Shown here: positions 43,839-51,310 of the stretch, one piece after another | How positions within the stretch are numbered: the first letter of the stretch is position 1 | Layout of the letters: the number at the start of each line of letters is the position of its first letter | Assembly: GCF_900100275.1 (NCBI RefSeq) | Contig: NZ_FNET01000016.1 | Span: forward strand, 1 to 64,000 | DNA length: 64,000 nucleotides | Source: Lentzea albidocapillata subsp. violacea | Lineage (GTDB): Bacteria; Actinomycetota; Actinomycetes; Mycobacteriales; Pseudonocardiaceae | Direction: 5' to 3' | Position numbers and translations under genes: made by a program | Notes under the pieces: model-generated | What the model was told of the DNA's origin: nothing | Seen by the model: the letters and a program-made list of their open reading frames with translations, nothing else | Database searches by the model: none

Positions 43839-44524
43839 CAGTCCACCAATCGCAGAGGGGTCGTGAGTGGCATTGCCGGGTCTGCCTGGACGCCGGCCGA
43901 GCGCAGTAGCCCGTCGATGGCGTGCCAGATGATCGTCGCGAGGTAGCTGCTCAGGTTCGCGCGGGACATGGTCTGGCGGTCGAGCCACCAGTCACCCGCG
44001 TTCTGCACCATGCCGACGAGCGCGTGCGCCCACGGCTCGGCGCCGCCGGAGTCCATCTCGTACGCGCGCATGTACTCGCCGAGGATCCGGGCGAGTGTGG
44101 TCGCGATGAGGTCCTTGTCCTCCTGCACCACGTCCTTCTCGACCGGGCGGTCCACAAAGGACCCCTTCACCACGAACCGGTAGAGGTTCGGGTTGTCCTC
44201 GATCACGGACAGGTAGGCGTCCACGATCCGTTCGATGCGGTCGCGGATCGGCCCGTCCGCGGCGAGCGCGGGACCCATCCGGTCCATCAGCAGTTCGGTG
44301 GCCTTCTGACCGACTGCCAGGTACAGGTCGGACTTGTCGGTGAAGTGCCGGTACAGCACGGGCTTGCTGACGCCGGCCTCCGCGGCCACGTCGTCCATGC
44401 CGACGTCCGGGCCCTTCTTGGCCACGGCGGCGATCGTGGCCTCCACGAACTCCGCCCTGCGCTGCTCGCGGTGACCCTTCCACCGCTCACGTCGCGCGTC
44501 CGGCCCCTTGACGGTACGTGCCAT
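43838..44524 (-). CDS. TetR-family repressor
   Basis: A 228-residue TetR-type repressor. The DNA-binding domain is FVEATIAAVAKKGPDVGMDD then VAAEAGVSKPVLYRHFTDKS. The rest is the helical ligand-binding domain (GSFVDRPVEKDVVQEDKDLI). It matches the TetR gene seen near the DUF3107 gene in mycobacteria. It is divergent from the AurF-like oxygenase gene and should control it through the palindromes at 44544-44568. The ATG is at 44522-44524. Confidence 0.9.
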   Translation of the reverse strand: MARTVKGPDARRERWKGHREQRRAEFVEATIAAVAKKGPDVGMDDVAAEAGVSKPVLYRHFTDKSDLYLAVGQKATELLMDRMGPALAADGPIRDRIERIVDAYLSVIEDNPNLYRFVVKGSFVDRPVEKDVVQEDKDLIATTLARILGEYMRAYEMDSGGAEPWAHALVGMVQNAGDWWLDRQTMSRANLSSYLATIIWHAIDGLLRSAGVQADPAMPLTTPLRLVD

Positions 44525-44543
44525 GTGACGCACGCTACCAGAA

Positions 44544-44568
44544 GTAACCGTTACCTCAAGTAACACTT
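44544..44568. promoter_or_regulatory. TetR operator candidate in divergent promoter
   Basis: The 61-bp gap between the TetR and oxygenase genes carries two adjacent small palindromes, GTAACCGTTAC (44544-44554) and AAGTAACACTT (44558-44568). Both share the core AGTAAC. Placement between divergent genes fits a TetR operator. Confidence 0.6.
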
Positions 44569-44585
44569 ACCGGGGAGGGCAACCG

Positions 44586-45473
44586 ATGAGGGTCGCCGAT
44601 CGGGAGAAGACAGCGGAACGGCTCCTCAAGTCGTCCGCCGAGAAGTTCTACGACCCCGAGGTGGACATCGACTGGTCCGCACCTCTGGTCGACGGTCTCT
44701 TCTACATCCCTGAAAAGCGCATTTCGCTCTACGGCACGCCTCTCTACGACTCGCTGTCGCAGGAGCAGCGCGTCGAGCTGTCGAAGCACGAGCTGGCGTC
44801 GATCGCGTCCGTCGGCCTGTGGTTCGAGCTGCTGCTCATGCAGATGCTGGTGAAGGTCGTCTACAACACCGACCCGACCACGCGGCACGCCCAGTACGCG
44901 CTGACCGAGGTCGCCGACGAGTGCCGTCACTCGACGATGTTCGCGCGCCTGGTCGAACGGATCGGCTGCCCGGCCTACGGGCCCACCCGCCACACGCACC
45001 GCATGGGCAAGCTGCTGCCGATCATCGGCTACGGGCCCGCGATGTACGGCTCGATCCTGGTCGCGGAGGAGATCCTCGACCGGCTGCAGCGCGAGGCGAT
45101 GACCGACGACACCATCCAGCCGCTCGTGCGGATGGTGAACCGGATCCACGTGCTGGAAGAGGCCCGGCACGTGCGGTTCGCGCGCGAGGAGCTGCTGCGC
45201 GGCATGTCGGAGCTGAAGGGCTACGAGATGCCGTACCAGAAGTGGCTGGTCGGGTACGTGTCGATGATGATCACGCGCGCGATCATCAACCCCGCCGCGT
45301 ACGCCGCCGTCGGGCTCGACGTGCGCGAGGCCCACCGCCAGGCGCTGGGCAACGAGCGGTTCCAGGAGATGATCCGCTGGTCCGGCGAGCGGATCATGAC
45401 GTTCCTGGACGAGGCCGGACTGGTGGGAAGGCCGGGGATGCGCTCATGGCGTCGCTCGTTCTTGATCGGCTGA
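44586..45473 (+). CDS. AurF-like diiron oxygenase
   Basis: A 295-residue helical diiron protein of the AurF/p-aminobenzoate N-oxygenase-type family. E-x-x-H-type iron ligands are visible in VADECRHSTMFARLVERIG and VLEEARHVRFAREELLRG, with a further Glu in LSKHELASIASVGLWFELLL. The family oxidises aromatic amines or carries out other O2 chemistry. The ATG at 44586 follows GGGGAGGG. It is divergent from a TetR gene, and the next gene, an alpha/beta hydrolase, overlaps it by 28 bases. Confidence 0.85.
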   Translation: MRVADREKTAERLLKSSAEKFYDPEVDIDWSAPLVDGLFYIPEKRISLYGTPLYDSLSQEQRVELSKHELASIASVGLWFELLLMQMLVKVVYNTDPTTRHAQYALTEVADECRHSTMFARLVERIGCPAYGPTRHTHRMGKLLPIIGYGPAMYGSILVAEEILDRLQREAMTDDTIQPLVRMVNRIHVLEEARHVRFAREELLRGMSELKGYEMPYQKWLVGYVSMMITRAIINPAAYAAVGLDVREAHRQALGNERFQEMIRWSGERIMTFLDEAGLVGRPGMRSWRRSFLIG

Positions 45474-46225
45474 ACGTCGTCACGTCGGGGCCTTCGTCCT
45501 CCGGCGTGACCGCGGTTCTGCTGCACGGGTGGACCATGGACCTGACCACCTGGGACCGCGTCGCCGCCGCACTGCCTGGCCGGGTGGTGCGGTACGACGT
45601 GCGCGGTCACGGCGGGTCTTCGGGTGCGGGCACGATCTCGGAGCTGGCCGACGACCTGGCCGCCGTGCTGGAGGAATGCGCTCCGTCCGGGCGGATCGTG
45701 CTGGCCGGCCACTCGCTGGGCGGCATGACGATCATGGCGCTGGCCGAGCAGCGGCCCGAGCTGTTCGCGCGGGTGTCCGGGGTGGCGTTGATCGCCACGT
45801 CGTGCGGGAACCTGCCCCAGCAGCTCTGGGCGGAGCGGCTCGCCGGGCGATGGCTGGTCCGGCGGCCGAAGGTCGGGTTCGGCCGCGTGCTCACCCCAGG
45901 GCTGCGGATGACGTTCGGGCGGCGGCCGCGGTGGGCCGACGTGCGCGCGGCCGCGGCGATGGCGGGCAACACGACCGGTGAGGCGTTCGTCGGGATCCGC
46001 GAGGAGCTGACGTTGCACCAGCGCCGGGAAGCGCTCGCGGTGCTCGCGGACATCCCCACGGTCGTGATGGCCGGGTCGTGGGACGTGCTCACGCCGATGC
46101 GGCACTCACGGGTGCTCGCCGAGGCGTTGCCGGGCGCGCAGTTCGTGATCTATCCCAAGACCGGGCACATGTTGCCGCTGGAACGGTCGGAGGACGTGGC
46201 GAGACGAATAGCCGCGCTGATGTGA
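45446..46225 (+). CDS. Alpha/beta hydrolase
   Basis: A 259-residue alpha/beta hydrolase. VLLHGWTMDLTTWDRVAAAL is the strand-3 region, VLAGHSLGGMTIMALA holds the nucleophile Ser, VMAGSWDVLTPMRH the acid and YPKTGHMLPLERSED the His. It starts inside the 3' end of the oxygenase gene and forms an operon with it. It is close to epoxide-hydrolase/esterase types. The substrate is unknown. Confidence 0.85.
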   Translation: MASLVLDRLNVVTSGPSSSGVTAVLLHGWTMDLTTWDRVAAALPGRVVRYDVRGHGGSSGAGTISELADDLAAVLEECAPSGRIVLAGHSLGGMTIMALAEQRPELFARVSGVALIATSCGNLPQQLWAERLAGRWLVRRPKVGFGRVLTPGLRMTFGRRPRWADVRAAAAMAGNTTGEAFVGIREELTLHQRREALAVLADIPTVVMAGSWDVLTPMRHSRVLAEALPGAQFVIYPKTGHMLPLERSEDVARRIAALM

Positions 46226-46228
46226 GAC

Positions 46229-46254
46229 AAAGGGCCCGCACTCGCGGGCCCTTT
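46229..46254. terminator. Rho-independent terminator
   Basis: Perfect 11-bp arms AAAGGGCCCGC (46229-46239) and GCGGGCCCTTT (46244-46254) with a 4-nt loop and further T/C bases. It separates the hydrolase from the convergent TetR gene. Confidence 0.9.
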
Positions 46255-46265
46255 TCTCGTCGAGA

Positions 46266-46895
46266 TCAGTGCTGGAGCGGGAAACCGCCGCCGATGCCGC
46301 GCCAGGCCAGGTTGGAGATCAGCGCCACGGCGTCCTCCTTGGGCACACGGCGGTTGTCCGCGAGCCACGACCGTGCGGTGACCTGGGACAGCCCGACGAG
46401 GCCGACGGCCAGCAGGCGAGCCCGCTCCTCGTCCAGGCCCGCGTCCGCGGTGATCGTGTCGGTGATCGCGTCCACGGAGTCGGTGGTCGCGCGTTCCACG
46501 GCCGACTGCACGGCCGGTTCGGAACGCAGGTCCGACTCGAACACCATGCGGAACGCCTGGCCCTCGCCGTCCACGAAGTCGTAGAAGGCGGCCACGGCGG
46601 CGCGGACGCGGAGCTTGTTGTCCGTGGTGGAACCGATGGCGGTGCGCACGCGGCCGACCAGCTCGTCCACATGGGACTCAAGGAGCGCCATGTAGAGCTC
46701 CAGCTTGCCCGGGAAGTGTTGGTACAGCACCGGCTTGGACACGCCCGCACGCTCGGCGATCTCGTCCATCGCCGCGGCGTGGTAGCCGTTGGCGACGAAC
46801 ACGTCCTGCGCCGCTGCCAGCAGTTGCGCGCGGCGGGCGGTGCGCGGCAGTCGAACGCCCCTGCCTGCGGGTGCGCTCTGCGCCGTCTCCGTCAT
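46266..46895 (-). CDS. TetR-family regulator
   Basis: A 209-residue TetR-type regulator. The DNA-binding domain reads QLLAAAQDVFVANGYHAAAM, DEIAERAGVSKPVLYQHFPG. The C-terminal ligand domain is less conserved (AFRMVFESDLRSEPAVQSAV). The start (ATG 46893-46895) has GGAGG five bases upstream. It is divergent from the alpha/beta hydrolase gene at 47021 and could regulate it. Confidence 0.9.
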   Translation of the reverse strand: MTETAQSAPAGRGVRLPRTARRAQLLAAAQDVFVANGYHAAAMDEIAERAGVSKPVLYQHFPGKLELYMALLESHVDELVGRVRTAIGSTTDNKLRVRAAVAAFYDFVDGEGQAFRMVFESDLRSEPAVQSAVERATTDSVDAITDTITADAGLDEERARLLAVGLVGLSQVTARSWLADNRRVPKEDAVALISNLAWRGIGGGFPLQH

Positions 46896-47020
46896 GGTGC
46901 CTCCAGCACGAGTGATCCGCCGTCGGACAGGGGTTGCCAGACCGAGGCTGAGCGCAACCTTACTCGCTGGTAGCCGACTTCCGGGAACCATCTGAGCGTT
47001 CTTTCCCGCATCCTGGTCCG

Positions 47021-47974
47021 GTGAGCACCATCAATCCTGCCCCGTTGTCCACCGTCGAGCTGCCGCCGTTGGACAAGTCCCAGACGCCGTGGCCCGGCGA
47101 GTTTCACCAGGTAGACGACCACGAGGTGCACGTGAGGGTCACCCCGGGCGACGGGCCGCCGGCCGTGTACGTGCACGGGCTTGGCGGGTCCGCGACGAAC
47201 TGGACAGATCTCGCGGCGCAGCTGAAAGACCATGTCAGCGGCTACTCGATCGACCTGCCGGGGTTCGGCCGGTCGGAGCCGATTCCCGGCTACGACTTCA
47301 GTCTCGCCACGCACGCCCGCACGGTGATCAAGTACCTGGAAACGCTCTCACAGCCCGTGCACCTGCTCGGTAACTCCATGGGTGGCGCGATCTCCGTCAT
47401 GGTGGCCGCGAGCAGGCCGGATCTCGTGAGGACGCTGACGCTGGTCTCGCCGGCCGTGCCCGACCTCAGGCCGCGTCTCGACCGCATGTCCGATCCGCGG
47501 ATGGCGCTCGCCGTCCTGCCGATCGTCGGGGCCAGGGTGCGTCGTGAGCTCGCGAAGCTGTCCGCGCACCAGCGCACGAAGCAGATGCTGGAGCTGTGCT
47601 TCGCCGACCCGAGCGTGGTGCCCGACCACCGCATCGAGGAGTCGATCAAGGAGAACGAGGAGCGCGCCCGGCAGCAGTGGGCGGGGCAGGCGCTCAACCG
47701 CAGCACGTTCGGCCTGATGCAGAGCTGGCTCATACCCGGTCCGAAGTCGCTGTGGCGGCTGCTCCCGCTGGTCAAGGCGCCGACGCTGGTGCTCTGGGGC
47801 GAGAACGACCGGCTCGTCAGCGTGCGGAAGGGCCCGCGGACGGCACGGTCGCTGCCCAAGGGACGACTGCTGGTGCTTCCCAGGACCGGCCACGTCGCCC
47901 AGATGGAGCGGCCCGCCACCGTGGCGAGGGCCGTGCTGGGCATGTGGGAGGCGGTCGATCGACACTCATGGTGA
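47021..47974 (+). CDS. Alpha/beta hydrolase
   Basis: A 317-residue hydrolase. The oxyanion region is VYVHGLGGSATNWTDLAAQL, the nucleophile Ser is in LLGNSMGGAISVMVA, the acid in LWGENDRLVSV and the His in LPRTGHVAQMERPA. An N-terminal extension of about 45 residues precedes the fold. The GTG at 47021 is used. It could act on an ester or an acyl intermediate. Its neighbour is a divergent TetR gene. Confidence 0.85.
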   Translation: MSTINPAPLSTVELPPLDKSQTPWPGEFHQVDDHEVHVRVTPGDGPPAVYVHGLGGSATNWTDLAAQLKDHVSGYSIDLPGFGRSEPIPGYDFSLATHARTVIKYLETLSQPVHLLGNSMGGAISVMVAASRPDLVRTLTLVSPAVPDLRPRLDRMSDPRMALAVLPIVGARVRRELAKLSAHQRTKQMLELCFADPSVVPDHRIEESIKENEERARQQWAGQALNRSTFGLMQSWLIPGPKSLWRLLPLVKAPTLVLWGENDRLVSVRKGPRTARSLPKGRLLVLPRTGHVAQMERPATVARAVLGMWEAVDRHSW

Positions 47975-48014
47975 CGAACGACGGCCGGACGGGGGGTGTG
48001 GGACCCTGGAGCAC

Positions 48015-49010
48015 GTGAATCGCGCCCCCGAGCGAGGACGTACTGCTCCGCCCGCTGACCGCTACCGTCGCGGCGAGCGCCGGACCAGCGCGGAACCGCT
48101 CGCGGCCGCCTGGGAGCCGGACGGCACCCAGGCCCTGCGCAGGCCGCGCAAACGTCGTGGCGTCAGGAAGCTGGTCGCCAACTACGGCTGGCGGATCTAT
48201 GCGATCCCGGTCCTGCTCGTGCTGACGGCTCTGGTGGTGCTCGACACGGTGCAGCCGAAGGCGCCCGCGACCGGCGCCGGCGGCAGCACGAACGCCGCCG
48301 AGACGCCCGTGACCACGCCGGAGGTGCCCCCGTCCGAGCTGCCCGCCAAGAAGCCCGACCTGAAGATCCCGACCGCCGAACTGCCCGCGGGTCCGGACTT
48401 CTCGCAGGACGGCGTAGGCACGTTCAAGGTGATCGCCGGCAGCGGCCCGCGCGTCGGAGAGGCCAACGCGCCGAAGTTCCGCAAGTACGCGATCGCCATC
48501 GAGGACGGCGTGAAACCGGCCGACTACAACGACGACCCGGCCGCGTTCGCGCGCACGGTCGACGGGTTCCTGGCCGACCCGCGCAGCTGGATCGGCACCA
48601 AGCAGGTCGCGTTGCAGCGCGTCGAGGCGAACCAGAACCCGGACTTCGTCGTGGCGCTGACCACGACGAAGACGACCCACACGCTGTGCGGCAAGGAGAT
48701 CCCGTTCGAGACCTCCTGCTGGAACCCCAGTACCAAGCGCGTGATCATCAACGTCGCCCGCTGGGTGCGCGGCGCCATGGTCTACGGCCCTGACCTGGCC
48801 GGATACCGCACGTACGTGATCAACCACGAGGTCGGTCACGCCCTGGGCAGCGGCCACGCGGCCTGCGCCGAGAACGGCGCGCCCGCCCCCGTGATGATGC
48901 AGCAGACGTTCGGCGTCTCGAACGACTTCGTCTCTCAGCTCAACGCGGGCCAGGACGTCGTTCCCGCCGACGGCAAGGTGTGCACGCCGAACGCGTTTCC
49001 CGCAGGCTGA
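48015..49010 (+). CDS. DUF3152 membrane-anchored metalloprotease-like protein
   Basis: A 331-residue actinobacterial DUF3152 protein. A basic cytosolic tail is followed by one membrane helix (YAIPVLLVLTALVVLDTV), a Pro/Thr-rich linker and a matrixin-like domain. That domain has the zinc site NHEVGHALGSGH (HExxH-x2-GxxH). Cysteines (LCGKEIPFETSCW, HAACAENG) may form disulfides outside the cell. The GTG at 48015 is used. It is conserved next to moeZ in mycobacteria. Protease activity is unproven. Confidence 0.88.
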   Translation: MNRAPERGRTAPPADRYRRGERRTSAEPLAAAWEPDGTQALRRPRKRRGVRKLVANYGWRIYAIPVLLVLTALVVLDTVQPKAPATGAGGSTNAAETPVTTPEVPPSELPAKKPDLKIPTAELPAGPDFSQDGVGTFKVIAGSGPRVGEANAPKFRKYAIAIEDGVKPADYNDDPAAFARTVDGFLADPRSWIGTKQVALQRVEANQNPDFVVALTTTKTTHTLCGKEIPFETSCWNPSTKRVIINVARWVRGAMVYGPDLAGYRTYVINHEVGHALGSGHAACAENGAPAPVMMQQTFGVSNDFVSQLNAGQDVVPADGKVCTPNAFPAG

Positions 49011-49089
49011 GACAGCTTTCCAACGGGGAAGAGTCGAGGCAGGGTAGACGTTGTCTCGGACACGGAGACATTCGTCGAGGAGGACCAGC

Positions 49090-50262
49090 ATGGCGCTTCC
49101 GCCGCTCGTTGAGCCAGCCGCGGAGCTGACCAAGGAAGAAGTCGCGCGCTACAGCCGCCACTTGATCATCCCGGACGTCGGGGTGGACGGGCAGAAGCGG
49201 CTGAAGAACGCGAAGGTGCTCGTCGTCGGCGCGGGCGGCCTTGGTAGCCCGGCACTGCTGTACCTGGCCGCGGCCGGGGTCGGCACGCTCGGCGTCGTCG
49301 ACTTCGACGTCGTGGACGAGTCGAACCTGCAGCGTCAGGTGATTCACGGCCAGTCCGACGTCGGCCGCCCGAAGGCGGAGTCGGCGCGCGACTCGGTCGC
49401 CGAGATCAACCCGTTCGTCAAGGTGATCCTGCACCAGACGCACCTGAACTCAGAGAACGCGCTGGAGATCTTCCGCGACTACGACCTGATCCTCGACGGC
49501 ACCGACAACTTCGCCACCAGGTACCTGGTGAACGACGCCGCGGTGCTGCTGGGCAAGCCGTACGTGTGGGGTTCGATCTTCCGGTTCGAGGGCCAGGTCA
49601 GCGTCTTCTGGGAGGACGCACCGGACGGCCAGGGCCTCAACTACCGCGACCTCTACCCGGAGCCGCCGCCTCCCGGCATGGTCCCGTCGTGCGCCGAGGG
49701 CGGCGTGCTGGGCGTGCTGTGCGCGTCGATCGGCTCGATCATGGTGACCGAGGCGATCAAGCTGCTCACGGGCATCGGCGACCCGCTGCTGGGCCGCCTG
49801 ATGGTCTACGACGCGCTGGAGATGTCCTACCGGACGATCAAGATCCGCAAGGACCCGGAGTCGCCGAAGATCACCGAGCTGATCGACTACGAGGCGTTCT
49901 GCGGTGTCGTGTCCACGGACGCGCAGCAGGCGGCCGCGGGCAACACGATCACGCCGCTCGAGCTCAAGCACAAGCAGGAGTCCGGTGAGGACTTCCTGCT
50001 GGTGGACGTGCGCGAGCCGCACGAGTACGAGATCGTGAAGATCCCGGGCTCGGTGCTGATCCCCAAGGACAGGATCCTGTCCGGGGAGGCGTTCGCGGAG
50101 CTGCCGCAGGACAAGCCGCTGGTGCTGCACTGCAAGTCCGGCGCCCGTTCCGCGGAGGCGCTCGCGGCGCTGCACAAGGCGGGCTTCTCCGACGCCGTGC
50201 ACGTCGGCGGCGGTGTGCTGGCGTGGGCCCGCGAGGTCGACCCGAGCCTGCCGACCTACTGA
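49090..50262 (+). CDS. moeZ: MoeZ: adenylyltransferase/sulfurtransferase
   Basis: A 390-residue two-domain enzyme. The N-terminal ThiF/MoeB domain has the nucleotide loop VLVVGAGGLGSPALLYLAAA and then NLQRQVIHGQSDVG. The region VPSCAEGGVLGVL holds the adenylation-site Cys. A C-terminal rhodanese domain carries LHCKSGARSAEALAAL with the active Cys. It activates MoaD- or ThiS-type sulfur carrier proteins for molybdopterin and other sulfur pathways. Molybdopterin is needed by the nitrate reductase gene just downstream. The ATG at 49090 follows GGAGGA. Confidence 0.93.
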   Translation: MALPPLVEPAAELTKEEVARYSRHLIIPDVGVDGQKRLKNAKVLVVGAGGLGSPALLYLAAAGVGTLGVVDFDVVDESNLQRQVIHGQSDVGRPKAESARDSVAEINPFVKVILHQTHLNSENALEIFRDYDLILDGTDNFATRYLVNDAAVLLGKPYVWGSIFRFEGQVSVFWEDAPDGQGLNYRDLYPEPPPPGMVPSCAEGGVLGVLCASIGSIMVTEAIKLLTGIGDPLLGRLMVYDALEMSYRTIKIRKDPESPKITELIDYEAFCGVVSTDAQQAAAGNTITPLELKHKQESGEDFLLVDVREPHEYEIVKIPGSVLIPKDRILSGEAFAELPQDKPLVLHCKSGARSAEALAALHKAGFSDAVHVGGGVLAWAREVDPSLPTY

Positions 50263-50272
50263 TGGCTTGACG

Positions 50273-50320
50273 GCGTCTGCAAGTACTGCCAACGGCCCAG
50301 TCGGTAGTACTTGCAGACGC
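50273..50320. repeat. Inverted repeat after moeZ, similar to the AbiEi operator
   Basis: Arms 50273-50287 (GCGTCTGCAAGTACT) and 50306-50320 are perfect over 15 bp, with a less regular centre. The pattern AAGTnnTGCC ... GGTAnnACTT is the same as in the AbiEi operator at 25634-25682, including the same off-symmetry position. It may also work as a terminator for moeZ. A second hairpin CTGGGC/GCCCAG lies at 50327-50345. Confidence 0.65.
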
Positions 50321-50443
50321 TCAGGCTCTGGGCTGTTCGGCCCAGGCCCGAGCGAGCGAGGGTTTTGCGTGTTCGCGGCTTCCCGGCGAACACGCCCGGA
50401 GTCTGCGGAGCAGCGACCAAAAAACACGGTAGCGTGCCCGACC

Positions 50444-51241
50444 GTGACCCGCTCCCCCGAACCGCCCCCAGCGCACGTGCGTGCGGCGTTCGGGGCACGC
50501 GACGCCGAGCCGGAGCTGATCGACGGCGGTCCCGCCTGGCGTTGCGGTGACGCCACGATCAGACCGTCTCCCCGGCCCGCCGAGGCCACCTGGATCGCCA
50601 AGACCCTCGACGGCCTCGACGTCCACCACCTGCGCATCGGCCGGCCGCTGCGGTCCACCGACGGCCGGTACGTCGTCGGCGGCTGGTCGGCCACCAAGTT
50701 CCTGGCAGGCCGGGCCGAGGCGCGGCACGACGAGGTCATCGCCGTCGCGCAGCGCCTGCACCAGGCCACCGCCGAACTGCCCAAGCCGCGGTTCCTGGAC
50801 GCGCGCACGGACGTGTTCGCCGTCGCCGACCGCAAGGCGTGGGGCGAGGAGGACGTGCCGCTCGAGGCCGGCCTCGGCGGCAGGCTGTTCGACCTGCTCA
50901 AGGAAGCGCAGAAGCCGATCAACCTGAAGCCGCAGGTCGTGCACGGTGACCTGTTCGGCAACGTGCTGTTCGCGGGCAACGCGCCGCCGGCCGTCATCGA
51001 CTTCACCGCCTACTGGCGCCCCGCCGAGTGGGCCGCCGCCGTGGTCGCGGTGGACGCCGTCGCGTGGGGCGGCGCGGACTCCGGGCTGTTCCACCGGTGG
51101 AGTCACCAGGCCGAGTGGGAGCAGGCGCTGGTGCGCGCGACGTTGTTCCGGCTGGCTGTGCACGCGCTGCACCCGTTGTCAACGTCACAGTCCTTTGCGG
51201 GCTTGGAACGTGCTGCTCACCAGGTCACCGCACTGCTCTGA
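50444..51241 (+). CDS. TIGR02569-type kinase-fold protein
   Basis: A 265-residue protein of the actinobacterial TIGR02569/aminoglycoside-phosphotransferase-like group. PQVVHGDLFGNVLFAGNAPP contains the Brenner motif HGDxxxxN and is followed by AVIDFTAYWRPAEWAAA, the metal-binding IDF. The N-terminal ATP lobe is reduced. The GTG at 50444 is used. It is conserved next to moeZ in mycobacteria. Substrate and activity are unknown. Confidence 0.85.
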   Translation: MTRSPEPPPAHVRAAFGARDAEPELIDGGPAWRCGDATIRPSPRPAEATWIAKTLDGLDVHHLRIGRPLRSTDGRYVVGGWSATKFLAGRAEARHDEVIAVAQRLHQATAELPKPRFLDARTDVFAVADRKAWGEEDVPLEAGLGGRLFDLLKEAQKPINLKPQVVHGDLFGNVLFAGNAPPAVIDFTAYWRPAEWAAAVVAVDAVAWGGADSGLFHRWSHQAEWEQALVRATLFRLAVHALHPLSTSQSFAGLERAAHQVTALL

Positions 51242-51310
51242 GCGGGTCATTTTCCACGTCGGAAACATTTCGGCGCGCGGCGTTAACGGGGGCTTCTTAG
51301 CGTCAGCGGC

